DNA of 64,000 nt from positions 496,001 to 560,000 of the forward strand of contig JADKBV010000001.1 of assembly GCA_016714895.1 (NCBI GenBank). Direction: 5' to 3'. Shown one piece after another: positions 9,285-16,890 of the stretch (its first letter is position 1; the number at the start of each line of letters is the position of its first letter). Under the pieces are notes generated by a model. It did no database searches, had not been told where the DNA came from, and saw nothing but the letters and a program-made list of their open reading frames with translations. The position numbers and the translations under genes are program-made. The stretch is from Saprospiraceae bacterium. GTDB lineage: Bacteria; Bacteroidota; Bacteroidia; Chitinophagales; Saprospiraceae.

Positions 9285-9371
9285 CGGTGGAGGGGGGATT
9301 CGAACCCCCGGTACCGTTTCCAGTACGACAGTTTAGCAAACTGTTGGTTTAAGCCACTCACCCACCCCACC
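9285..9371 (-). tRNA. tRNA-Ser (anticodon GCT)
   Basis: 87 nt with acceptor stem GGTGGGG/CTCCACC (one G-T pair), anticodon stem ACAGT/ACTGT around TTGCTAA, and the long class II variable arm (GTACTGGAAACGGTAC) typical of serine tRNAs. It is transcribed with tRNA-Pro, 31 bp apart. Confidence 0.95.
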
Positions 9372-9786
9372 GTGGATTTACTTTTAAAAAGTGCTTTTCT
9401 GTAAAAGCGACGCAAAGATATAACTAAAAATGAAATCACAAATAATGTTAAGGATTTTTTATTTAATTTTTTAAAAAAATATTCCCCCGCTTTATCGCAT
9501 GATACGGTCAACTGCCTGATCTGGTTTGTTTTAAAGTCAGATAACCGTAACAAACAAATATAAATCAGGAATTATACAATTTATAACAAACAAATTACAG
9601 TTATATATAATACTTATATTATTAATATGCAATATTATATATATTTAAATTATTTAAATATTAAAGATATTTTTTTTATATTTTGAAAATTGGTATAGCA
9701 TTTGTACTACACAGAGTATTGGTTATCGACATTTTATAAATATCAAATAACTATAATATAATTTTTTATATCAAAAAATCAACATT
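9372..9786. other. 415-bp AT-rich intergenic region
   Basis: No credible gene. The region becomes extremely AT-rich from about 9580 to 9780 and separates the minus-strand tRNAs from the plus-strand gene at 9787, so promoters for both probably lie here. I see no exact TAnnTTTG element and no repeat structure. Confidence 0.6.
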
Positions 9787-10560
9787 ATGTTAAGATTCGT
9801 TTTAATATCTTTATTATTAACAGGTCTGCTGACCAGCCTGATTGCAAAAGAAAGTCCTTTTATCAACAACACCATGGACATTAAAGGGGCAAAAGAAAAA
9901 GCAAGTCTTGAAGGAAAACTGATATTTCTCGACTTTCATGCAAAATGGTGCACACCATGTACCTGGATGGATCAAACAACATTTGCCGACGAACAGATTA
10001 TCAATATTCTGCAAGAAGAATACGTAGCCTTAAAAATTGATATAGATCAAAAAGAAGGATTTGAAATCAAAAATCAATTTGATGTAAAATATCTGCCGAC
10101 TTTACTCATTTTTAATTCTGAGGGAATAATGATAGAACGCATTGAAAAAACGGTTACACCCCGGATTTTAAAAGAAATTTTGCTCCGACATAATGAACCC
10201 GTCAATAAAAAAGTTATTTCGCATTCTGCTAATACCGCTCCAACTATGCAGGTTCCAACCGAATCAAATCCCGCAGAAATGAAACTAAGCCCGGAAGAAG
10301 AAATAGCTTTCCAAAAGGAACCTAAAAACCAAAAAGTATATAAACTTCAGGTCGGAGTTTTCGAAAAATATGAATCCGCTGAAATTTTTATTCAAAAACT
10401 AAATCAATTATTCACAGAACCGGTAACGGTCAGGAATGATTTTATTCAGCAAAAAATCGTTTTCAGAGTCTTTATCGGGCAATTTGACGAATTGGAAGAA
10501 GCCCAAAAATTTAAAGATATTCTAAAAACAGAAAATCAAATGGACGCAATCGTCATATAA
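9787..10560 (+). CDS. Exported thioredoxin-fold protein with C-terminal SPOR domain
   Basis: 257 residues: signal peptide (about 1-20), then a thioredoxin-like domain (about 32-140) with active-site WCTPC near residues 56-60 and the cis-proline segment YLPTLLIF. A linker of about 45 residues leads to a C-terminal SPOR domain (about 180-257, KLQVGVFEKYESAEIFIQKL). SPOR domains bind denuded septal peptidoglycan; the thioredoxin domain suggests thiol reduction or disulfide isomerisation in the periplasm. The combination implies redox chemistry aimed at the division site or murein, which is inferred. HutI follows after 29 bp, without a functional link I can see. Confidence 0.82.
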   Translation: MLRFVLISLLLTGLLTSLIAKESPFINNTMDIKGAKEKASLEGKLIFLDFHAKWCTPCTWMDQTTFADEQIINILQEEYVALKIDIDQKEGFEIKNQFDVKYLPTLLIFNSEGIMIERIEKTVTPRILKEILLRHNEPVNKKVISHSANTAPTMQVPTESNPAEMKLSPEEEIAFQKEPKNQKVYKLQVGVFEKYESAEIFIQKLNQLFTEPVTVRNDFIQQKIVFRVFIGQFDELEEAQKFKDILKTENQMDAIVI

Positions 10561-10589
10561 ATATACCTTTCTCACCATATCAAACGTAT

Positions 10590-11831
10590 ATGAGAACCAC
10601 CCTAATCAAAAATATAAAAAGTATTTACGGGATTACAAATAATGCCGATAACGCTTTTAAAAAAGGACATCAAATGAAAAATGTAGGTATCATACACGAT
10701 GCCTACATTCTTTTTGATACCAAAATATTGGAATTCGGCCCGATGTCGGATTGTCCGGATCGCGCCGATAATATATTGGACGGTTCGGACTCTATACTTT
10801 TACCAGCCTGGTGTGACAGCCATAGTCACATTGTTTTTGCAGGCAGCAGAGAAAATGAATTTGTACTTCGCCTTCAGGGTAAAACTTATGAAGAAATTGC
10901 TAAATCCGGCGGAGGCATCCTGAACTCTGCAGAAAAGCTTCAAAAAACTCGTCCGGAAGATTTATATCGCGATGCACACAAAAGACTGAACGAAGTTATT
11001 TCTTACGGCACCGGCGCTATCGAAATTAAAAGCGGATATGGATTGACTTTTGAAAGCGAAATCAATATGCTAAAGGTCATTCGTTTATTAAAAGAAAATT
11101 CTGATGTAGAAATTAAAGCAACCTTTTTGGGAGCTCACGCTATTCCAAAACAATACGCAGCAGACCGAAATGCATATATTCGTATCGTAACTGAAGAAAT
11201 GTTGCCTTATATAGCAACAAACAACCTTGCTGACTACTGCGATGTATTTTGTGATGAAGGGTTTTACACCGTTGATGAAACAGATCATATATTACAAAAA
11301 GCTGCTAATCTGGGACTAAAAGCAAAAATTCATGCAAATGAGTTGGCTAATTCCGGAGGTGTTCAGGTTGGTATAAAAAATAATGCGGTTTCCGTAGACC
11401 ACCTTGAAAGAATCGGGATGGAAGAAATTGAGTGCCTGAAACATTCGGACACCGTACCTACCGCTTTGCCGAATGTATCCTTTTTTTTAAACATCCCTTA
11501 TGCTCCCTGCAGACAAATGATTGATGCCGGACTTGGTATTGCTTTGGCTACTGACTATAATCCGGGCTCCAGCCCTTCAGGAAATATGGCCTTAATGATG
11601 GCAATAGCATGCCATCAAATGAAATTAACCCCTGAAGAAGTATTTAACGCTGCTACCATCAATGGCGCACACGCCATGGAAATTCAAAATACCCACGGTA
11701 GTATCACAGTTGGAAAAGCAGCCAGTTTTTTTCTCACCGACAATATACCTAATCTGGCGTATATGTTTTATCATTTCGGAGCCAATCACATACAAAATAT
11801 TTGGCTAAACGGTAAAATTCAAAATAAATAA
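10590..11831 (+). CDS. hutI: Imidazolonepropionase
   Basis: Third enzyme of histidine degradation; hydrolyses 4-imidazolone-5-propionate to N-formimino-glutamate in the cytoplasm. The 413-residue protein is of full family length with metal ligands in DSHSH (76-80), the family segment VFAGSRENEF, EIKSGYGL, a later HANEL motif, SVDHLE, and ATDYNPGSSP carrying the metal-binding aspartate. No hutH, hutU or hutG lies in the window, so the pathway must be completed elsewhere. The 29-bp gap from the thioredoxin-SPOR gene allows co-transcription. Confidence 0.95.
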   Translation: MRTTLIKNIKSIYGITNNADNAFKKGHQMKNVGIIHDAYILFDTKILEFGPMSDCPDRADNILDGSDSILLPAWCDSHSHIVFAGSRENEFVLRLQGKTYEEIAKSGGGILNSAEKLQKTRPEDLYRDAHKRLNEVISYGTGAIEIKSGYGLTFESEINMLKVIRLLKENSDVEIKATFLGAHAIPKQYAADRNAYIRIVTEEMLPYIATNNLADYCDVFCDEGFYTVDETDHILQKAANLGLKAKIHANELANSGGVQVGIKNNAVSVDHLERIGMEEIECLKHSDTVPTALPNVSFFLNIPYAPCRQMIDAGLGIALATDYNPGSSPSGNMALMMAIACHQMKLTPEEVFNAATINGAHAMEIQNTHGSITVGKAASFFLTDNIPNLAYMFYHFGANHIQNIWLNGKIQNK

Positions 11832-11890
11832 CAATCTATTCTACCATCTGTAGTGTAAAATAATATTTCAAAAGCAAACAACCTTTTATG

Positions 11891-12412
11891 TTACAGTTCT
11901 GCAAAAAAACTTTTAACATGAATGGCTTCTGATGGCTTCATTTTACCAGCCAGGATAAGTCTTATTTCCCTTCTTCGTATAGCACTTTCGTACAATTTTT
12001 TTTCTTCATTTGTGATGGGCAATAATGTAGGGACCTTTTGAGGAACTCTGGATTCCTTATCCAAAGCTACAAATGAAAAATAAGCATGGTTGGATTGCCT
12101 TGGATTTGTTCCGGGCATATCAGCAGCAGATACTTCCACAAAAACTTCCACAGAGGTATTAAAAGCTCTGGTGATGGTCGCCGTCAATGTAATCACATCT
12201 CCCAATTTAATCGGTTCGTGAAATGAAATATGGTCCACTGAGGCCGTCACCACATGACATTCACAATGTCGGGATGCACAAATCGCACTGACGATATCCA
12301 TCCAACGCATCAGATAACCGCCCATCAGGTCTCCCAACGGATTGGTATCATTTGGCATAATCAATTCAGTCATTACCGTTCGTGATTCGGCGACTAATTT
12401 TTCTTTCTTCAT
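11891..12412 (-). CDS. Acyl-CoA thioesterase, hotdog fold (YciA/BFIT type)
   Basis: 173 residues with one hotdog domain. The family signature is seen in MTELIMPNDTNPLGDLMGGYLMRW, with the Asn/Asp positions and the GG turn of acyl-CoA thioesterases, then ASRH and SVDHISFHEPIKLGD. It probably hydrolyses acyl-CoA in the cytoplasm; chain-length preference cannot be read from sequence. The C-terminal tail of about 45 residues beyond the fold is usual in Bacteroidota members. It lies 33 bp downstream of lipB on the same strand, so both may be co-transcribed. Confidence 0.87.
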   Translation of the reverse strand: MKKEKLVAESRTVMTELIMPNDTNPLGDLMGGYLMRWMDIVSAICASRHCECHVVTASVDHISFHEPIKLGDVITLTATITRAFNTSVEVFVEVSAADMPGTNPRQSNHAYFSFVALDKESRVPQKVPTLLPITNEEKKLYESAIRRREIRLILAGKMKPSEAIHVKSFFAEL

Positions 12413-12445
12413 AAACTAAATATGACAATGTATAATAAGGGTAAC

Positions 12446-13156
12446 CTAAAGGTATTCTAACCCAAAAATTTGCGCAAAATTACTTTTTAAAACTTCTTCG
12501 ACAAGTCGAATGTCAATTTTTTGTCCGGTTTCTTTTTCTATCGATGTTACGGTCAACTCATCTTCTTTTATGCCACAAGGAATAATATGATTAAAATAAG
12601 TCAGATCTGTATTAACATTCAGTGCAAAACCATGAAGGGTCACCCACCTGGACAAATGGACTCCTATGGCACAGATTTTACGTGCATTATTCCTTTCAGG
12701 CCCGTCACCTACCCAGACACCGGTATACTTTGGCAATCTGAATCCCTGAATGCCCCATTCTGCAATGGATAAAATAATAACCTCCTCCAATTCCCTTACA
12801 TAACGGTGTACGTCGGTGTAAAATAACTCCAAATCAAAAATAGGATATCCGGTGAGCTGACCGGGACCATGATAGGTTATGTCCCCTCCCCGATTGATTT
12901 TGTAATATTCTATATCCCGCGATTTTAAATCATTTTCGTCAAGGAGCAAATGTTCATCCTTTCCGCTTTTACCCATCGTAATTACGGGATTGTGCTCACA
13001 AAATAACAAATGGTGAATCGTGGCTTCCGAAACCTCTTCAGAATTTTGTTTTATTCTTTTTGACAAAATCAGTGCCTGATGTAACCCGGATTGATATTCC
13101 CAGATATCTTTATATGATTTGCCTTTCAGCCATTCGTATATTACTTTTTGTTTCAA
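12446..13156 (-). CDS. lipB: Lipoyl(octanoyl) transferase
   Basis: Transfers octanoate from acyl-carrier protein to lipoyl domains of dehydrogenase complexes, the first step of lipoate synthesis. The 236-residue protein has RGGDITYHGPGQLTGYPI (89-106), the catalytic lysine in ARKICAIG (Lys160) and the nucleophilic cysteine in IIPCGI (Cys194). LipA is not in the window. The gene is divergent from the redoxin-dockerin gene at 13263 across a 106-bp gap that must hold promoters for both. Confidence 0.95.
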   Translation of the reverse strand: MKQKVIYEWLKGKSYKDIWEYQSGLHQALILSKRIKQNSEEVSEATIHHLLFCEHNPVITMGKSGKDEHLLLDENDLKSRDIEYYKINRGGDITYHGPGQLTGYPIFDLELFYTDVHRYVRELEEVIILSIAEWGIQGFRLPKYTGVWVGDGPERNNARKICAIGVHLSRWVTLHGFALNVNTDLTYFNHIIPCGIKEDELTVTSIEKETGQKIDIRLVEEVLKSNFAQIFGLEYL

Positions 13157-13237
13157 AAAATGTATATTTTATAATAAAAAATTAAGTATAAAATTGTTAA
13201 TTCGTTAATAACGTGTCAATTATCATAAATTTTACAC

Positions 13238-13245
13238 TATCTTTG
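13238..13245 (+). promoter_or_regulatory. -7 element (TATCTTTG)
   Basis: TATCTTTG is the best match in this stretch to TAnnTTTG, 17 bp before the ATG at 13263. It supports that start and a leader of roughly 10 nt. Confidence 0.6.
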
Positions 13246-13262
13246 TATTTAAATTTTGAACG

Positions 13263-14294
13263 ATGATTTTCAGGTTGTTAATTGTAACATTTTTAAACTT
13301 AATTAGTTGCTCCTTATTATGGAGTCAATTACCGGTCATTCCTGATTTTAGTTTTACTGATATTGACGGAGTTCAACACCAGCTATACGAAAGCCATCTG
13401 AATCAGGGAAAAACAGTCGTTATCAAATTCTTTTTTGTCGCCTGCCCTCCATGCAGAGCCAATGCGCCTTCATTCCAAGCCAAAAACATAGAATGGGGAA
13501 ATAATCAAAACGACACCAGATTTATGGAATTGTCCATTCTGAGCAATGATGACAATAATAAAGTCAGAGGTTACAAAAATACATTTGGCATGACAGTCAT
13601 TTCAGCAGGGTCAGATGGAAATGCTTACCTGATCGCCAATATGTTTAAAAACGGACAGTACGGTCCTTGGTACGGAACGCCTTCTTTCGCTGTGATCGGT
13701 CCTGACAGAAGGGTAAATTACCCAGTATTTTTTTCTGAACTTGATGATGCCATAACTTTGACCGGCGCCGAAAAACCCGGCAATAATGCACCGGATCCGA
13801 CGACTGTACAACTTTCTATTCAGAACAATAACCTCAATATTGCTGATGGAGCCGTTCGTTATTTTCTAAAATCCGACAATACTTCAGAACCAAAATATGA
13901 GATTATTAAAAACGCTCAGGGACAATTAGTTTTTTCCTATCCAAGCCAACAATATCCGGCAATAGCCAATCCTGTTATTGTTATGGAAACAAATGCTTCG
14001 GCATATCATGGCAGCGTCAATTCTTTGGATCTTTTGACGATTCAAAAACATATCCTGGGACTGCAGCCATTAAGCACAAATGTTCAAAAATCAGCTGCGG
14101 ATGTAAACGGAGACACAAAAATAAATTCTGTTGACCTGATAAACATCCGAAAAGTGATTTTGGGGTTAGAAAATCAATTTCCCAATGGTGTAAAAAGTTT
14201 TATTACCATACCTTCAAAAGTGAATGTCACTGAAAATCCGGGTCAGACGATCAACTTGTCCTTGCAGTTGATCAAAATGGGCAATGTGATTTGA
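13263..14294 (+). CDS. Secreted redoxin (TlpA-like) with dockerin-type repeat, probably 3'-truncated
   Basis: 343 residues: signal peptide ending near LLWSQ, a TlpA/redoxin-like domain (about 22-165) with CPPC in FFVACPPCRANAP and GTPSFAVIGP, a spacer, and a dockerin type I-like pair of EF-hand-like repeats (SLDLLTIQKHILGLQ and SVDLINIRKVILGLE, each after a D/N-rich loop). The protein stops abruptly after the first strand of what looks like a following beta-domain (VNVTENPGQTINLSLQL), with no T9SS sorting domain, although similar proteins usually carry one. The DNA after the stop is AT-rich with no continuation in another frame that looks coding. The 3' end was probably lost by deletion. Confidence 0.75.
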   Translation: MIFRLLIVTFLNLISCSLLWSQLPVIPDFSFTDIDGVQHQLYESHLNQGKTVVIKFFFVACPPCRANAPSFQAKNIEWGNNQNDTRFMELSILSNDDNNKVRGYKNTFGMTVISAGSDGNAYLIANMFKNGQYGPWYGTPSFAVIGPDRRVNYPVFFSELDDAITLTGAEKPGNNAPDPTTVQLSIQNNNLNIADGAVRYFLKSDNTSEPKYEIIKNAQGQLVFSYPSQQYPAIANPVIVMETNASAYHGSVNSLDLLTIQKHILGLQPLSTNVQKSAADVNGDTKINSVDLINIRKVILGLENQFPNGVKSFITIPSKVNVTENPGQTINLSLQLIKMGNVI

Positions 14295-14386
14295 TTTTTT
14301 TAGATTGTTCCGTAAATATCTGTTACCTGCTAAATTCTTTATGCTTGATAGAGTGGAATATATTTTTAATTTCCACAACATATTTT

Positions 14387-14751
14387 TTATTCACAATCAA
14401 CTGAATAAATGTGTGACATTCCATCTATAAGAACATTCCCGTTATAAGATTGTAGAAATGGCCTTTTCCACCTTGCCTGAATGGTCAAATAGTTCATTTT
14501 ATCTTTTGGTTTAAAACAAATTTTCATTTGATTCCATTCAGAATTTCTTATTAATGAAGAAGTTGTCAAAAGGCTTTTTTCAGAACATAAATCATCTCCC
14601 CCGAATAATTCCAAAACTAAAAGGTTGTTTTGGGGGGGGGGGGGGTGTCCTGAGCTGCTATTTCCAAAGAAATAAAAACAACGAAAGTTAATACACTCAA
14701 TACAAAAATTCCGGATTTTTTAAAATGTAGAAAATATACCTTTGCGATCAT
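14387..14751 (-). CDS. Small secreted protein interrupted at a poly-C tract (possible phase-variable gene)
   Basis: From the ATG at 14751 the frame encodes a signal peptide (FVLSVLTFVVFISLEIAAQ), then Asp-Thr and a proline run made by a 14-base C tract. With 14 C the frame ends soon after (PPPPKTTF, stop). With 15 (or 12) C it continues as PQNNLLVLELFGGDDLCS into a domain of about 85 residues to the stop at 14387, giving about 121 (or 120) residues. The domain has a WNQMKICFKP, ARWKRPF and GNVLIDGMSHI pattern, like beta-sandwich carbohydrate-binding modules, but I cannot name it. It lies 17 bp downstream of the antiporter gene on the same strand. The tract is either a contingency switch or a homopolymer assembly error. 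Confidence 0.6.
14632..14645. repeat. 14-base G:C homopolymer
   Basis: Fourteen consecutive G on the plus strand (C on the coding strand), by far the longest G/C run in this AT-rich window. It encodes the proline run just after the signal peptide of the small gene at 14387-14751 and decides its reading frame. Confidence 0.95.
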
Positions 14752-14768
14752 ACTTGTTTTTACTTAAA

Positions 14769-16826
14769 TTAAAAATCATTTTGGAGCCTTTTACCTAAAA
14801 TCCTGACAACAAAGTACAATATTAAAGTGCCGATACCAAATAAAGACAGATTAAATAATAATCCACCGTTGACCAGAGCAGCAATAAAACTTAAAAACAC
14901 AGAAGTAAGTCCGACTGTCATGGCATAAGGCATCTGAGTCTTGACATGATCCAGGTGATTACAATTGGAAGCAAGGGAACTCAATATCGTTGTATCGGAA
15001 ATCGGCGAACAATGATCACCAAAAACTGCTGCCGCCAAAACAATGGAAATAACATGTATAATATAAGGTAGTGCTTCCGGAGAGGACATTCCGGCTTCCA
15101 TACAAACCGCATACGTCGCAGGAATGGCAATAGGATAAAAGATAGCCATCGTACTCCAGCTGGATCCTGTTGAAAATGCTATTAAAAAGGACAATATAAA
15201 AACCAGAGGAGGCATAAACATAGGTGACACATTACCTGCTAACGCCATACTAATAAATTCCGCCGTATGCAGCTCTTCTGTAACTGAGGCCAAAGCCCAG
15301 GCAAGGGTCAGGATCAATAATGCCGGCAACATCGTTTTAAAACCAACAGTAACCCAATGCATGACGGAAAAAAGCTTCATCGTTTTATCCAATAAAGTCA
15401 AGACAATAGCCATTATTAATCCGCTCAGACTGGCCCAAAGAAGAGAAATATAACTATCCGCAGAACCGATTACTTTACCGAGCTTGACAAAAAATCCATT
15501 TTCACCGGCAGGAAGTGTCTGATGTAATTCATTCCAGACATTGCTCCACGAAAAAACACCTCCCTGCGGAAACATCGAGGCAAAAAGGGACGTAAAACCT
15601 GTTTCAACTAAAGCGAAAATCGTAACAAAAACAACCGTAAAAACCGGTAATGCCGCTTTATGCCACTGTAAAGATGCGCCTTTAACAGGGCTTAAATCCT
15701 CCATATCAGGCTCATCCTCTGACATTTGATCAGGGCTCATCACATACCCTTTGGCAGCACGATTTTCTGCATGAAGCATCGGGCCATAATCTTTTCCCGT
15801 AAGGATAATAATGAGCATAAAAACTATGGTCAAAACAGGATAAAAAGCATATTGGAGCGAACTAAAGTATAAAGAATACGGTGATACGTCATATTGCCCA
15901 AGGTTTGCCATTCCGCTTTGGATGTAGGCCAGCTGAGCTCCGATCCACGTTGTAATAAAAGCGATTGAAGCTACAGGTGCAGCCGTACTGTCAACCAAAT
16001 AACTCAGTTTTTCTCTGCTAATTCTATAAGAATCAGTTATAGGACGCATGGTGTTACCGACCACCAACGTATTGGCATAATCATCAAAAAATACCACAAT
16101 ACCTAAAAACCAGGTCACCAACTGACTGCTTTTTTTATCCTTTGCATATTTGGATAGCTTTTTTACGATGCCTCCCATACCGCCATTTTTTGAAATCAAA
16201 GCCACCATTCCACCGATCAGCATAGAAAAAACAATAATGGACATATGCCCGGGATCAACTAATGCATTGACAACATGAGTCTGGACAACTTTCCAGATAG
16301 TTTGTAAAAAATGAAATATTGAATCTATCCTTAGCCCTTCCAAAATAAAAACACCGGCCCAAACACCTAAAAACAGAGAAAACAACACTTCTTTAAATAT
16401 CAATGCACAAATAATGGCAACCAATGGCGGAAATATTGACAACAAAAAAGGTATTGGTTTTATCCTCGGTATGCCTGCTTCATTGGCTGATATGTGATAC
16501 AACACATAACCACCGTCTTTAGAAAAAAGATATAATTTCCCTGATCGGTCTAACGAATAAGGAAATTCAGCCTCACCATTTATGGCAGACAGCTGAACTT
16601 TTTCACCATTTATAAAAACATATCCGTTGCCATCTTTTTTAGTTTTGAAAAAAACTTTTTTTCCTTTGGTTACAAATTCAGGTTCTGATAAACTAAAAGT
16701 ATCCGAAAGTTGTTCTTTTTTAGTTAATGTGTCCCCTGACATTTGGATATTTTCCTGAGAAAACATCCCGGTAGAAAAGGACAATAAAATAAAAAAAAGA
16801 ATAGTTTTACTAATACTTCGGAACAT
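14769..16826 (-). CDS. NhaC-family Na+/H+ antiporter with extra N-terminal exported domain
   Basis: Start set at 16826 (MFRSISKTILFFILL) since it opens a signal peptide ending near GMFSQ; the longer frame to 16940 would run into the divergent gene at 16891. After the signal come about 100 hydrophilic residues with a beta-rich pattern (KVFFKTKKDGNGYVFINGE), then an NhaC-type transporter of more than ten membrane segments. Family motifs include VVFFDDYANTLVVGNTMRP, STAAPVASIAFITTWIGA, FSTGSSWSTMAIFYPIA and FGDHCSPISDTTILSS. Such carriers exchange Na+ for H+ or, in relatives, amino-acid pairs. With the Na+-pumping Nqr in the same window, Na+ circulation is plausible. The function of the N-terminal domain is unknown. 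Confidence 0.85.
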   Translation of the reverse strand: MFRSISKTILFFILLSFSTGMFSQENIQMSGDTLTKKEQLSDTFSLSEPEFVTKGKKVFFKTKKDGNGYVFINGEKVQLSAINGEAEFPYSLDRSGKLYLFSKDGGYVLYHISANEAGIPRIKPIPFLLSIFPPLVAIICALIFKEVLFSLFLGVWAGVFILEGLRIDSIFHFLQTIWKVVQTHVVNALVDPGHMSIIVFSMLIGGMVALISKNGGMGGIVKKLSKYAKDKKSSQLVTWFLGIVVFFDDYANTLVVGNTMRPITDSYRISREKLSYLVDSTAAPVASIAFITTWIGAQLAYIQSGMANLGQYDVSPYSLYFSSLQYAFYPVLTIVFMLIIILTGKDYGPMLHAENRAAKGYVMSPDQMSEDEPDMEDLSPVKGASLQWHKAALPVFTVVFVTIFALVETGFTSLFASMFPQGGVFSWSNVWNELHQTLPAGENGFFVKLGKVIGSADSYISLLWASLSGLIMAIVLTLLDKTMKLFSVMHWVTVGFKTMLPALLILTLAWALASVTEELHTAEFISMALAGNVSPMFMPPLVFILSFLIAFSTGSSWSTMAIFYPIAIPATYAVCMEAGMSSPEALPYIIHVISIVLAAAVFGDHCSPISDTTILSSLASNCNHLDHVKTQMPYAMTVGLTSVFLSFIAALVNGGLLFNLSLFGIGTLILYFVVRILGKRLQNDF

Positions 16827-16890
16827 AAGAGATTGGTTTTGTATTCTGAATCTATTTAAAAAATGTTGGAAAGTTAATTGATTTTTTATA

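Noticed and set aside
9139..9553. Short open frames over the tRNA region on both strands
   Set aside because: They run through tRNA-Pro and tRNA-Ser and the terminator; their peptides are translations of tRNA sequence.
9580..9780. AT-rich stretch as a replication origin
   Set aside because: No DnaA boxes (TTATCCACA) and no dnaA, dnaN or gidA neighbour.
14387..14614. A separate 75-residue gene starting at 14614
   Set aside because: Its start lies inside a continuous domain; upstream, across the poly-C tract, a signal peptide and start codon are found in the matching frame once the tract length is changed by one.
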